This document shows, in pieces, positions 16,452-24,804 of a DNA stretch of 33,901 nt. How positions within the stretch are numbered: the first letter of the stretch is position 1; the number at the start of each line of letters is the position of its first letter. Below the pieces are notes generated by a model. That model was not told the origin of the DNA. It saw nothing but the letters and a program-made list of their open reading frames with translations, and made no database searches. The position numbers were made by a program, and so were the translations under genes. This DNA comes from Bacillota bacterium (GTDB lineage Bacteria > Bacillota > GCA-003054495 > Carboxydocellales > JAJZSN01). The stretch lies in the NCBI GenBank assembly GCA_021849745.1, contig JAJZSN010000026.1, positions 911 to 34,811 on the forward strand, read 5' to 3'.

Positions 16452-19013
16452 ATGGTTAATCCGCTTATAAAAGATCTGCAAGAAGTTTTTCAGAAGGATG
16501 TGGCCTTAGTAGGGGGGAAGGCAGCCAACCTGGGGGATCTTGCTCGCGGTTTGCGGGTACCGTCGGGTTTTTGTTTGACTTCCGAGGCCTATCTCCGTCA
16601 CTTAAACCAAAGCAAGTCCCAACAAAAGATCCTTGATTTGTTGTGGGAAGTGGATTTGGAGAATCTGGATGCTTTAAATGTAGTTAGTGAAAAGATTAGG
16701 CGGATTATTCTGGAAAGCCCTTTTAATCCTGAGGTAGAAAAGGCAATTGGTGAAAAGTATCTGCAATTTAGGGCCGAAAAAGATTCCTTCTTGGTAGCCG
16801 TACGCTCCTCAGCTACTGCTGAAGACCGACCGGACGCCTCCTTTGCCGGTCAGCAGGAGAGTTATCTTAATGTGGACGGTTTGTCCGATGTTTTGGCCAA
16901 AGTGAAGGAATGTTGGGCTTCTTTATGGACACCCAGGGCCATCCACTACCGGGCTAAGAAGGGCTACGAGAATGAGACCGTCCGGATGGCGGTCATTATC
17001 CAGGAAATGCTGCCCGCCCAGATCTCCGGGGTTATGTTCACCGCTAATCCGGTCAATAATTCCCGCCGGGAAATCCTTATTGAGGCGACTCGGGGGCTGG
17101 GAGAAGCAATTGTTTCCGGTCATGTAACCGGAGAAAGTTATACCATCTCCAAAGATGGCTTTAGACTCTTGGCTGTGACCGGGGCCGACCCGGCAAAGGG
17201 GCCCATGTTCACCGAGCTTCAGTTAAAACAATTGGCCCTTTATGGAGATAAAATCGAACAATATTATGAAAGTCACCAGGATGTGGAATGGGCTTATCTT
17301 AAAGGGGAGTTCTATTTTCTTCAGACCCGACCCATTACCACTTTGGCTGATGAAGAGGCGGAGGAGATCCAGTGGGACAAACTGAGCCAACTGCAAAAAG
17401 AGATTTTAACCACTGTATCCGAACGTTTTCCAGAACCCATTTACCCCATTGACGGGGAGGTAACCAAGTTGTTCTTTGCCGCCCAGTTTGAAAACTGGGA
17501 GAGGATGGGCTACCGGGTTGGGGTCATGGACTGGAGCAGGGTGGAAAAGGGTATGTTCCCCGAATTTTTTGTGCCTCCTACCATCAAGCCCGGCTGGCGG
17601 CAGTTATTTGCCTTCCTGGGTATCGGTAAGGTCTTGGGTTCCGATCCCTCCGGGGATTGGCGCAGGGAATCACAACACTTAACGAAAATGTTGAAATTTC
17701 TTAAAGGCAAGAAACTCAATGATTTTCCTTATGATATAGTCCATGAATATCTGGAGGATGCCTTAAAAGAGTTGCATTTATTCCTTATGCTTCGGTATAA
17801 GTTTTTTGCCAAGAATCGTATGCCTAGCAGTATATTGCTATGGTTCCTGAAAAGGCTCTTCGGCCGGGAGGCCAAGGAAATCCATGATAACCTCTTGGCG
17901 GGAATACCCTGTCTGACCTTGGAAATCAACCAGAAGCTGCGGCAACTTGCCCAGCAAGCCAAGGGCTTGTCGGAAGTTAACCGGGCGCTCCTGGAGGTTG
18001 AGGTGACAGCTATGGAGGAGCGGTTGGCCGGGGTTAAGGGCGGCTCGGAATACCTGTCGGCTTTCCGGGAGTTCATGGACGTTTACGGTGACCGGGAAAC
18101 CTCCATCGGTTTGGGCGGTCTTGGGGTAACCACCTGGCGGGAAGCCCCGGAAGTGGTTTGGGGTATCTTAAAAGGAATGGTTAAGGGTGGCATTGAGACC
18201 GATCTAGCTAGGGAGCAAGCCCTTCATCGGCGCAGGGAAGAAGCTGAAAGAAGGCTAAATGAAAGGTTGTCCCAGGGGATTTGGTCCCTGCTTCCCGTAA
18301 AAGGGCTGGTTTCCAAGTTGGTAGAACATAACCGGAGTTTCGCCGCTTTCCGGGAAGACAGTCACTTTGACTTAACCAGAGCTCTAAGCGTTTACCGCAT
18401 TCTATTCCTGGAACTGGGCCGCCGTTTTGTCCGGCAGGGCCTCCTGGATGACCCCAAGGATATCATGTATTTGAGTTTTTATGAACTTAAGGACGTTATC
18501 TATGAGATGTATCATTATATTAAAATAAACCAGAAGGTTTTTCGTCATCAGATTGCCGAAAGTAAAGCCTTTTATCAGCGGCGGCTGGCTCGCTGGAGAG
18601 CCAGGGGAGCGGCCCAGGAGGCGGCGGATGGAGCTTTGCAGGGAGTTCCCTCCAGCAGCGGTGTGGTTGCCGGGCCGGTTAGAATCATTAATGATCCCAG
18701 AGAATTTTATAAACTTAAACCCGGCGACATCATGGTGGCGCCCTATACCAACCCCACTTGGACCCCGCTTTTTGCTTCAGCGGTTGGCATTGTGGTGGAT
18801 ACCGGAGGGGCCGCTTCCCATGCGGCCATCATCGCACGGGAGTATGGTATCCCGGCGGTAATGGGAGTTCCGGGGGCCTCCAAGGTGTTAAAGGATGGGG
18901 AAATAATCACTGTTAACGGTTCCCTGGGCACAGTTGTCAGGGAAGAAGAAAAGGCCCCGGAACAGGTAAAGCCTGCCGGGTCGTCGATGGAATATTGTGA
19001 GGGGGCTATTTAA
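16452..19013 (+). CDS. PEP synthase / rifampicin phosphotransferase-like enzyme
   Basis: This 853-residue protein has an N-terminal ATP-grasp-type PEP/pyruvate-binding domain (VGGKAANLGDL, VAVRSSATAEDRPDASFAGQ, GVMFTANPVN, LQTRPITT; about residues 1-300). A long, variable central region (about 310-730) follows. The C-terminal phosphohistidine domain reads DTGGAASHAAIIAREYGIPAVMG, with His about 790. It lacks the C-terminal PEP-binding barrel of true PEP synthase. That architecture and length match rifampicin phosphotransferase-type enzymes, which move the beta-phosphate of ATP through the His onto a small molecule. The substrate is unknown, and many such proteins do not act on rifampicin. It is cotranscribed with the TetR gene. 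Its last 8 bp overlap the convergent amidase gene. Confidence 0.85.
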   Translation: MVNPLIKDLQEVFQKDVALVGGKAANLGDLARGLRVPSGFCLTSEAYLRHLNQSKSQQKILDLLWEVDLENLDALNVVSEKIRRIILESPFNPEVEKAIGEKYLQFRAEKDSFLVAVRSSATAEDRPDASFAGQQESYLNVDGLSDVLAKVKECWASLWTPRAIHYRAKKGYENETVRMAVIIQEMLPAQISGVMFTANPVNNSRREILIEATRGLGEAIVSGHVTGESYTISKDGFRLLAVTGADPAKGPMFTELQLKQLALYGDKIEQYYESHQDVEWAYLKGEFYFLQTRPITTLADEEAEEIQWDKLSQLQKEILTTVSERFPEPIYPIDGEVTKLFFAAQFENWERMGYRVGVMDWSRVEKGMFPEFFVPPTIKPGWRQLFAFLGIGKVLGSDPSGDWRRESQHLTKMLKFLKGKKLNDFPYDIVHEYLEDALKELHLFLMLRYKFFAKNRMPSSILLWFLKRLFGREAKEIHDNLLAGIPCLTLEINQKLRQLAQQAKGLSEVNRALLEVEVTAMEERLAGVKGGSEYLSAFREFMDVYGDRETSIGLGGLGVTTWREAPEVVWGILKGMVKGGIETDLAREQALHRRREEAERRLNERLSQGIWSLLPVKGLVSKLVEHNRSFAAFREDSHFDLTRALSVYRILFLELGRRFVRQGLLDDPKDIMYLSFYELKDVIYEMYHYIKINQKVFRHQIAESKAFYQRRLARWRARGAAQEAADGALQGVPSSSGVVAGPVRIINDPREFYKLKPGDIMVAPYTNPTWTPLFASAVGIVVDTGGAASHAAIIAREYGIPAVMGVPGASKVLKDGEIITVNGSLGTVVREEEKAPEQVKPAGSSMEYCEGAI

Positions 19014-19755
19014 GTTTATCCCAGAGTCTTTTGAGAACAACTGAAAATTCACCCCAAGAAACAGGACTGTCCAGATTATGTTCCTCTGTGACCAGTCCTT
19101 GTTTTTTGAGAAAATCAAAGGCGGCCCTGGCCCAATGAGGTATAGGGGTTGGCGTAGCAGTTGGCATTGGAGTTGGCTTTACGGTTGGCGATGGAGTTGG
19201 CTGACCGGCTTTCCGGGGCAAGTCAAGGGCGCTGACCAGCCCGGTAGCGATGGCCCCAGCCAGGTTCTGCAAGAATGCAGTATCTTTTAAAGCCGCTGCA
19301 TCCCTAGAGTTATCTATGAAGAGGTTTTCCAACAGCACTGCGGGTATCCTGGTTTCCCGGAGAACTGCAAAATTGGCCGTTTTCAGACCCCGGTCGGCAA
19401 AATTGTGTTGTTTATAAAAAGCTGCCAGCCGGTTATGGATGACCTCCCCGGCAGTTATGGATCTTCGGGAAGCAGAAGTATGGATATAGCTTTCGAAACC
19501 TGTACCGCCCCCGGCATTGGTATGTAAAGAACAGAAAAAATCGGCCCCTAGGCGGTTGGCATAATCGGTGCGGTTGGTTAAGGAAATAAAGGTGTCGGTC
19601 ATCCGGGTCAGTTTAATCTGGACATCAAAAGGCGCCAATTGGGCAGTCACCAGTTGGGCCAGGGAAAGATTCACATCCTTCTCCAGCAGCCCGTTGCCTG
19701 CGGCTCCGCTGTCTGTGCCGCCATGTCCGGGGTCTATGACGATTGTTTTGAGCAT
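19006..19755 (-). CDS. N-acetylmuramoyl-L-alanine amidase (Amidase_3)
   Basis: This 249-residue protein has an N-terminal Amidase_3 domain (about 1-180): VIDPGHGGTDSGA (zinc His), LLEKDVNLSLA (zinc Glu), FFCSLHTNAGGG (second zinc His) and PAVLLENLFIDN (catalytic Glu). It cleaves the bond between N-acetylmuramic acid and L-alanine in peptidoglycan. A Pro/Thr-rich linker (TPSPTVKPTPMPTATPTP) leads to about 45 residues that resemble one SLH-like repeat (WARAAFDFLKKQGLVTEEHN). There is no signal peptide, so export may be non-classical or lysis-dependent, or the enzyme may act inside the mother cell. GGAGGAAT precedes the ATG on the minus strand. The gene converges on, and overlaps, the PEP-synthase-like gene. 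Confidence 0.9.
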   Translation of the reverse strand: MLKTIVIDPGHGGTDSGAAGNGLLEKDVNLSLAQLVTAQLAPFDVQIKLTRMTDTFISLTNRTDYANRLGADFFCSLHTNAGGGTGFESYIHTSASRRSITAGEVIHNRLAAFYKQHNFADRGLKTANFAVLRETRIPAVLLENLFIDNSRDAAALKDTAFLQNLAGAIATGLVSALDLPRKAGQPTPSPTVKPTPMPTATPTPIPHWARAAFDFLKKQGLVTEEHNLDSPVSWGEFSVVLKRLWDKLK

Positions 19756-19814
19756 AAATTATTCCTCCTTGGGTTATATTATCAATTTATGCCCGATTAG
19801 GTTCGAATTAATAC

Positions 19815-19852
19815 TTGAAAAAATAAAATGGCCGGCGCTTAAAGCACCGGCC
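19815..19852 (-). terminator. Terminator of the NlpC/P60 gene
   Basis: On the minus strand, GGCCGG...CCGGCC with an inner GCTT/AAGC stem and one mismatch is followed by ATTTTATTTTTT. It begins 7 bp after the stop of the gene at 19859. On the plus strand the same hairpin is followed only by ATCTTTT, so it may be partly bidirectional. Confidence 0.8.
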
Positions 19853-19858
19853 TATCTT

Positions 19859-20638
19859 TTAGAACCCGTGGGGCAACTGATCAGGCATAACCACTGGTGT
19901 TTGTGGAGGCAGAAAGTACTCTTGAGGAATTACCGGGCCACTGCCGGGGTACTTGGCGCTGGCGGCAGGATCCCAGGCATCAGCAGGCAGGATGCGGCGC
20001 ACGCTGTGGAGTCTTTTGCCCATCCAACTGGTATGCAGATTGTCAATACCGATGGCGGTAGGACGACCGTCGGAAGTACCGATGACCATGGGATGACCGT
20101 TAACGATACCCATATAGACAGCCACATGGCCGATTCTGGTGTATTTGGGATCCCAGAAAGCTACCACATCACCGGGCTTCATTTTTTCCAAGCCCACGAT
20201 GGTAGAACGGTAATTACCGTCAGGTTTAGAAGAAACACCTTCAACTTTGGTACCGACGGAACCGTAGTTTCTGGCTGCTGAAGTAATCTTGAAACCGAAG
20301 TCGTTGTAAACCAGTTGCGTGAAGTTGGAGCAATCCAACTGGCCGGTTTTAGGATATTTCTTATGGTTATACACAATGGAACCATACTCCATGTACCAGA
20401 TGGCCCGGGCCACAACCCGATGGGCTAAACTACCGTCGTAGACGTTGTGGAAACCGTTGATCACAGGTACTTCCCGCTTCTGATAGCCGGGCATGTACTT
20501 TTGGTAATTGGCTTTAGCCTCTTCGGGGGTTCTGGAAACTATGGAAGCCTGGGCTTGTACCAGAGGAGACATTAAGGAAACCATGGTGAAAACCGCTGTT
20601 AAGAAAACTGCTACTCGATTACGAAGATTTTTTTGCAT
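19859..20638 (-). CDS. Secreted NlpC/P60-family peptidoglycan hydrolase
   Basis: This 259-residue protein has a Sec signal peptide (about 1-32: basic MQKNLRNR, hydrophobic core, VQAQA). A mature domain carries LDCSNFTQLVYNDFG with the catalytic Cys103, and GDVVAFWDPKYTRIGHVAVYMG with His171. These are the hallmarks of NlpC/P60 endopeptidases, which cut peptide bonds in the peptidoglycan stem or cross-link. The C-terminal 40 residues are Pro-rich. AAAGGAGAG precedes the ATG and a near-consensus promoter lies upstream. It is probably exported to the cell wall for growth, division or sporulation remodelling. Confidence 0.88.
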   Translation of the reverse strand: MQKNLRNRVAVFLTAVFTMVSLMSPLVQAQASIVSRTPEEAKANYQKYMPGYQKREVPVINGFHNVYDGSLAHRVVARAIWYMEYGSIVYNHKKYPKTGQLDCSNFTQLVYNDFGFKITSAARNYGSVGTKVEGVSSKPDGNYRSTIVGLEKMKPGDVVAFWDPKYTRIGHVAVYMGIVNGHPMVIGTSDGRPTAIGIDNLHTSWMGKRLHSVRRILPADAWDPAASAKYPGSGPVIPQEYFLPPQTPVVMPDQLPHGF

Positions 20639-20679
20639 CGCAATCTCTCCTTTCGGTTGGATTTTGCGGTGTTTTCTAA

Positions 20680-20709
20680 ATTATAAGCCATAAAAGCGAA
20701 AATGGTCAA
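20680..20709 (-). promoter_or_regulatory. Promoter of the NlpC/P60 gene
   Basis: On the minus strand, TTGACC (20709-20704) and TATAAT (20685-20680) are separated by 18 bp, about 42 bp upstream of the start codon. Just upstream of the -35 is an inverted repeat, GCTTGT/ACAAGC (20719-20724 and 20736-20741), that could bind a regulator. The rest of the gap to 20860 shows nothing else I can support. Confidence 0.75.
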
Positions 20710-20860
20710 AATACCTATGCTTGTTCTATTTAGGTACAAGCTAAATGTCGTATAAACAACAAGGATATAATGCTTTTTTTTGCGTAATACAGCCATATAA
20801 TTACCAATGGGATAATTTCCCCTAATAGGTCCAAATAAAACTTTCTTTTTGGTCAGTTTA

Positions 20861-20890
20861 TTGTTCCTGTGTCTACCAACCCGGCATAAT
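20861..20890 (+). promoter_or_regulatory. Possible promoter of the 25-codon gene
   Basis: TTGTTC (20861-20866) and CATAAT (20885-20890) are separated by 18 bp. An overlapping TATACT (20890-20895) could also serve as -10. It lies about 55 bp upstream of the start codon. Confidence 0.45.
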
Positions 20891-20945
20891 ATACTTATTA
20901 GATGAGGTGTTGTTCGTTGGAAGTTGAATAACGGGAGGACGTCAT

Positions 20946-21023
20946 ATGGAGAGGATTAGAAAATGGCTTTTCATGCTTAAATATCACCTTGCAGTTTGCT
21001 TGGGTTATTTTGTAAAGAAGTAG
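20946..21023 (+). CDS. Micro-protein, 25 residues, amphipathic or membrane-active type
   Basis: ATG 20946 to TAG 21021-21023. GGGAGG (20933-20938) stands 7 bp before the ATG, an ideal Shine-Dalgarno. The product starts MERIRKWLFMLK and ends CLGYFVKK: a hydrophobic, aromatic core with basic residues at both ends and a single Cys. A strong terminator follows 54 bp downstream. A promoter-like sequence, ribosome site and terminator all in order make it more than a random short frame. It resembles small membrane-associated peptides in composition only, and no family is recognised. Confidence 0.6.
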   Translation: MERIRKWLFMLKYHLAVCLGYFVKK

Positions 21024-21077
21024 TTTAATATGAGTTGAAAAGTTGACGACAAGCAATTTAAAGACGGAAATTATAAG

Positions 21078-21111
21078 AAAACCCTGCTTCGGTAAAAGAA
21101 GCAGGGTTTTT
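21078..21111. terminator. Bidirectional terminator shared by two convergent micro-genes
   Basis: AAAACCCTGCTTC (21078-21090) pairs with GAAGCAGGGTTTT (21098-21110) around a 7-nt loop. TTTTT ends the plus-strand side, and TTTTCTTATAAT follows on the minus strand. It ends 2 bp from the stop of the minus-strand gene. Confidence 0.9.
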
Positions 21112-21112
21112 C

Positions 21113-21226
21113 TCAATACAGATACTCATACACCCCATAAAGTATCAATATCCATAAAGGCAAGCTAAACAAAATTCCGTTAAACAAACCTCGGAAAAGG
21201 GCGAATTCATTTTCTTCCGGTTGCAT
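21113..21226 (-). CDS. Small single-span membrane protein, 37 residues
   Basis: On the minus strand AGGAGGG stands 7 bp before the ATG (21226-21224), and the stop TGA is at 21115-21113. The product has an acidic N-terminus (MQPEENEFALFRG) and one membrane span (about 14-31, LFNGILFSLPLWILILYG), and ends in YEYLY. A near-consensus promoter lies 42 bp upstream and the shared terminator follows at once. A longer frame through to 21697 is the antisense shadow of the aminotransferase gene. No family is recognised. Confidence 0.72.
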   Translation of the reverse strand: MQPEENEFALFRGLFNGILFSLPLWILILYGVYEYLY

Positions 21227-21267
21227 GGCGTATCCCTCCTGGTACAGAGTATGCCCACCGGTGGAAA

Positions 21268-21297
21268 ATTGTAAACCCCGGCAATTTGCATAGTCAA
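21268..21297 (-). promoter_or_regulatory. Promoter of the 37-codon membrane protein gene
   Basis: On the minus strand, TTGACT (21297-21292) and TACAAT (21273-21268) are separated by 18 bp. It lies back-to-back with the start of the glycan cluster on the plus strand. Confidence 0.75.
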
Positions 21298-21343
21298 AGG
21301 ACTTGTCCCCAGAATAGTATGGTAGGGGAAAGGAGGCTATGCC

Positions 21344-22441
21344 ATGATACCAATTGCCCAGCCCATCATCGGGGAAGAGGAAATCCAAAGGGTTACCGAA
21401 GTCCTGCGGTCGGGAGAACTGGCGGCAGGGCGTTATGTGAAAAGGTTCGAGGAAAAATTCACGGAGTTCCTGGGGGCCGCCCACGGGGTAGCTGTTTCTT
21501 CGGGAACGACGGCCCTGCATACCGCTCTGGCTGCTTTGGGAATCGGGCCTGGGGATGAGGTTCTGACTACGCCCTTTAGTTTTATTGCCACCGCTAACTC
21601 TATTTTGTACGTCGGGGCCAGGCCCATTTTTGTGGATATAGATGAAAAGACTTATAACCTGGCTCCTGGGGCTTTGGAAGAGGCTTGCCGCCGCCATCCG
21701 GGGGCCAAAGGGATTTTATTGGTGCACCTTTATGGCCATCCCGCTCCCATGAAGGAGATTATGGAAGTGGCCGAGAGGTTCGGGCTTAAGGTTATTGAGG
21801 ATTGCGCCCAGGCCCATGGGGCGGTTTATGGAGGTAAGAAGGTCGGGACCATGGGGGATGCGGGGATTTTCAGTTTTTATCCCACCAAGAACATGACCAC
21901 CGGGGAAGGTGGTCTAGTGGTTTGCCAGGATGAAGAAGTGGCCCTGTTGGCGAGACGATTTGTGAACCATGGTCAGGAAGTTAGGTACACCCACCGGGAG
22001 TTGGGGTATAACTTCAGGATGACTAATTTTCAGGCGGCCATTGGGTTGGCTCAATTAGAAAAGCTGCCGGGGTTTAATGAGCGGCGCAGGGCTAATGGAG
22101 AAAGACTTACGGCGGGGATAAACAACCCGAAGATTATAACTCCGGTGGAAATACCGGGCTGCCGACACGTTTATCACCAATATACCGTGAGGGTAAAGGG
22201 GCCTCAAGGGGATAAAGAAAGAGAGCAGTTTGTGGAACATCTCCGGCAGCAAGGGGTGGGTTGTCAGATTCATTATCCTCAGGTGATTTATCGGCAGCCG
22301 GTATACCAGGGCCTGGGTCTTAACGGGTCGTGCCCGGTGGCGGAGCAGGCGGCCCGGGAAGTGGTTTCCTTGCCGGTTCATCCGGCTTTGGGCCAGGGGG
22401 ATTTGGAGCAAATCCTTCAGGCGGTTAACAGCTACCGTTAG
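21344..22441 (+). CDS. DegT/DnrJ/EryC1/StrS-family sugar aminotransferase
   Basis: This is a 365-residue, PLP-dependent aminotransferase. PLP-binding features are [15 protein letters not shown] (phosphate loop, about 52-66), [11 protein letters not shown] (Asp stacking PLP, about 150-160) and [15 protein letters not shown] with Lys182 as the Schiff-base residue. Such enzymes transfer an amino group from glutamate to a keto sugar nucleotide. With the dehydrogenase at 23844 and the acetyltransferase at 22468 it could make a UDP-3-acetamido sugar, as WbpE does with WbpB and WbpD. GAAAGGAGG stands 6-7 bp before the ATG. It heads a seven-gene cluster, and no clear sigma-A promoter was found upstream. 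Confidence 0.93.
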   Translation: MIPIAQPIIGEEEIQRVTEVLRSGELAAGRYVKRFEEKFTEFLGAAHGVAVSSGTTALHTALAALGIGPGDEVLTTPFSFIATANSILYVGARPIFVDIDEKTYNLAPGALEEACRRHPGAKGILLVHLYGHPAPMKEIMEVAERFGLKVIEDCAQAHGAVYGGKKVGTMGDAGIFSFYPTKNMTTGEGGLVVCQDEEVALLARRFVNHGQEVRYTHRELGYNFRMTNFQAAIGLAQLEKLPGFNERRRANGERLTAGINNPKIITPVEIPGCRHVYHQYTVRVKGPQGDKEREQFVEHLRQQGVGCQIHYPQVIYRQPVYQGLGLNGSCPVAEQAAREVVSLPVHPALGQGDLEQILQAVNSYR

Positions 22442-22467
22442 GGGGGAGAAGGGGGAACATTGGCTTT

Positions 22468-23025
22468 ATGGGCAACAAGGCCTCACTCGGTACCTATATT
22501 CATCCCAGTGCAGAGGTTGCGCCGGGTGCTATCATCGGCCAGGGGAGTAAGATCTGGCATCAAGTTCAGATTTGTGAAGGAGCCACTATAGGGTGTGATT
22601 GCCGGCTGGGTAAGGATGTTTACATTGATCAGGGGGTAACCATCGGGAACAAGGTCAAGATTCAAAATGGGGTTTCAGTATACTATGGGGTGACCGTGGA
22701 AGATGAGGTTTTTATCGGCCCTTATGTTGCTTTTACCAATGACCGGCACCCCAGGGCTTTTAATCCTAATTGGACGGTTACTCTCACCAAGATTAGGGTG
22801 GGCGCTTCCATTGGGGCCAATGCCACCATTGTTTGCGGAGTTACCGTGGGCCGCTATGCCATGGTAGGCGCTGGGTCTGTAGTGACCCGGGATGTTCCGG
22901 ATTTTGCTCTGGTGGCGGGAAACCCGGCCCGGATAGTTGGCTATGTGTGTTATTGCGGCCAGCGTCTTAATGCGGCCGGGGTTTGCCCTGTCTGCCAGAT
23001 AAATGTAGATATAGGGGGCAAGTGA
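22468..23025 (+). CDS. Hexapeptide-repeat sugar N-acetyltransferase (WbpD/WlbB-like)
   Basis: This 185-residue left-handed beta-helix protein has hexapeptide repeats from [19 protein letters not shown] to [26 protein letters not shown]. The FTNDRHPRA loop is typical of the WbpD/WlbB group, which acetylates UDP-3-amino-hexuronates with acetyl-CoA. The C-terminus carries [16 protein letters not shown], two CxC/CxxC pairs that look like a small zinc ribbon and also occur in some family members. GGAGAAGGGGG lies upstream. The pairing with the dehydrogenase and aminotransferase supports the assignment. Confidence 0.9.
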   Translation: MGNKASLGTYIHPSAEVAPGAIIGQGSKIWHQVQICEGATIGCDCRLGKDVYIDQGVTIGNKVKIQNGVSVYYGVTVEDEVFIGPYVAFTNDRHPRAFNPNWTVTLTKIRVGASIGANATIVCGVTVGRYAMVGAGSVVTRDVPDFALVAGNPARIVGYVCYCGQRLNAAGVCPVCQINVDIGGK

Positions 23026-23037
23026 GGAGGGATACCT

Positions 23038-23832
23038 GTGGGTAACCCCCTGGTTTCGGTGTTAATGCCTGTTTATAATGAGGAGCTATATGTTAGAACC
23101 GCTCTGGACAGTATTCTGGCCCAGACTTATAAAAATTACGAAGTTATCATTATTAACGATGCTTCGGAAGATGGTACGGCGGAGATGGTGAAGCCGCATC
23201 TTAATAAGTGTGTGAAGATGATCAGCATGATCAGGAATTTAGGGAAAGCCGTTTGCCTTAATTGGGGGTTGACCATGGCTAATGGCCGATACATCCTGGA
23301 AATGGACGGTGATGACTGGCTGGAGCCGGAGGCCCTGGAGGTATTGGTTAAGGAAGGGGAACGGTTGCCGGAGGAGGTAGCTTATATTTATTCCGACCGT
23401 AGGGTTTATTACCAGGATCGTAAGGGCCGTTTAAAATTTCATCATGTCAGCAAGGGGGTTTCTTTTATTGATCGTTACCGGTTTTTGTCTACGTTACGGG
23501 CCTATGGACCCAGGTTTATCCGAAAAAAAGTCTTAAGTTCCATAGGGGGCTGGCCGGTTGACTATCCAACTAGGGGAAGGCTTTTCGAGGATTTTGCATT
23601 GGTTTTGAAATTATTGGATCAATATAAATTTTCTTACGTTCCTAGATGTCTCTATAATATCCGTCGTCATGGGGAGAACATTTCTAAGGTTAATAAAAAG
23701 CTGTGGTGGCCGGTTTGTAAGGTTGTGGTGGATGAGGCCTTAATCCGGTGGGGTGGTGAATATAGAGCTGTGATTACCAATAAGCGTAGCAAATTCCGTT
23801 TGCTAAGAAATTATGATCAGACCGGCAGCTAG
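23038..23832 (+). CDS. Family 2 glycosyltransferase
   Basis: This is a 264-residue GT-A fold enzyme, with start GTG 23038 after GAGGAGGGA. Motifs are VSVLMPVYNEELYVRTALDSILAQTY (nucleotide-binding start), IIINDASEDGT, and MDGDDWLEP with the DxD-type metal-binding acidic residues (about 82-86). GRLFEDFALVLKLL contains the ED dyad where the catalytic base is expected. No membrane segment is present. It probably adds one sugar of the glycan made by this cluster, and the donor is unknown. Confidence 0.92.
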   Translation: MGNPLVSVLMPVYNEELYVRTALDSILAQTYKNYEVIIINDASEDGTAEMVKPHLNKCVKMISMIRNLGKAVCLNWGLTMANGRYILEMDGDDWLEPEALEVLVKEGERLPEEVAYIYSDRRVYYQDRKGRLKFHHVSKGVSFIDRYRFLSTLRAYGPRFIRKKVLSSIGGWPVDYPTRGRLFEDFALVLKLLDQYKFSYVPRCLYNIRRHGENISKVNKKLWWPVCKVVVDEALIRWGGEYRAVITNKRSKFRLLRNYDQTGS

Positions 23833-23843
23833 GGGGGAGAGGC

Positions 23844-24803
23844 GTGATAGGCATAGGATTAGTAGGTTGTGGGCCCTGGGGTCTTAACTACATAAGAAAC
23901 TTTGCCCAACAAAAGGGAGCTAAAGTTATCCGGGTTTGGGACACTAACAAGGAAGCCATGGAGGCTGCCCTCCGGGAAGATTCCCGCCTCCGGACAGCCG
24001 GCAGCATGGCTGAGTTATTGGATGAACCTTCAATACAGGGAATCATTATTGCTACACCCCCTGATAGTCATTATGCCCTGGCTAAAGGATGTTTGGAAAA
24101 GGAAAAACATGTCTTGGTGGAAAAACCTTTTACACTTTCTTTAAATCACGCCCGGGAATTAGAAGGTATGGCCAGGGCCAAGGGGCTGGTGGTTTTGGCC
24201 GGACACCTGATGGAATACCATCCGGCTGTTCTTAAGGTCAAGAGGTATATTGCCAGTGGTCTACTGGGCGAATTATGGTATCTGGACTGTCGCCGTATGG
24301 GCCGGGGGAAAATCCGGGGCGATGTCAATGTGTTATGGGATTTGGCCGTCCATGATATTGCTTTGGCCTGTTTTCTGGTAGATTCGCTGCCGTTGGAAGT
24401 GGCGGCCCATGGGAAAAGTTATTTGCAGGGTGGTTTACCGGAAGTGGTGTTTCTTGCACTACGTTTTGCCAATGGGGTGATGGTTCATATCCAGGCCAGT
24501 TGGTTGGTGATGAATCGTAACCGTTGTATGACGGTGGTGGGAGAAGAAAAGACGGTATTCCTGGATGAGTTAAACCAGGAACAGCCTTTGGTAGTTTATG
24601 AAGCCGATGGTCGGGCGGTTCATCCCCAGGTAGATGGAAGTCAACCTTTAGCCAATATGTGCGCTCATTTTGTGGCCTGTATCAACGGTAAAGCTAAACC
24701 TCTGAGCGGCCCGGAGGATGCGGTACGGGTGTTGGCGGTTTTGGAGGCTGCCCAAGGTTCTTTAAATGCTAAAGGGACGCCGGTTCAAGTTATGGGAGGC
24801 TAA
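23844..24803 (+). CDS. Gfo/Idh/MocA-family sugar dehydrogenase (WlbA/WbpB-like)
   Basis: This is a 319-residue protein, with start GTG 23844 after GGGGGGAGAGG. The N-terminal Rossmann fold has GLVGCGPWGLNYIRNF (GxGxxG type) and IIIATPPDSHYALAKGCLEKEKHVLVEKPF, the EKP motif with the catalytic Lys. The C-terminal domain contains LWDLAVHDIALACFLV, with the conserved D-x-x-x-H-D. In the WlbA/WbpB group this enzyme oxidises C3 of UDP-N-acetyl-hexuronate with NAD, which gives the keto substrate for the DegT aminotransferase. The exact substrate is inferred from gene context. Confidence 0.9.
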   Translation: MIGIGLVGCGPWGLNYIRNFAQQKGAKVIRVWDTNKEAMEAALREDSRLRTAGSMAELLDEPSIQGIIIATPPDSHYALAKGCLEKEKHVLVEKPFTLSLNHARELEGMARAKGLVVLAGHLMEYHPAVLKVKRYIASGLLGELWYLDCRRMGRGKIRGDVNVLWDLAVHDIALACFLVDSLPLEVAAHGKSYLQGGLPEVVFLALRFANGVMVHIQASWLVMNRNRCMTVVGEEKTVFLDELNQEQPLVVYEADGRAVHPQVDGSQPLANMCAHFVACINGKAKPLSGPEDAVRVLAVLEAAQGSLNAKGTPVQVMGG

Positions 24804-24804
24804 A

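Noticed and set aside
21285-21317. Sigma-A promoter for the glycan cluster on the plus strand
   Set aside because: TTGCAT is present but no -10 lies at suitable spacing. A sporulation sigma factor is possible but I cannot show it.
21227-21697. Upstream extension of the 37-codon minus-strand gene to a 194-residue protein
   Set aside because: The extension is antisense to the aminotransferase and crosses the micro-gene's own promoter. The supported start is the ATG at 21226.
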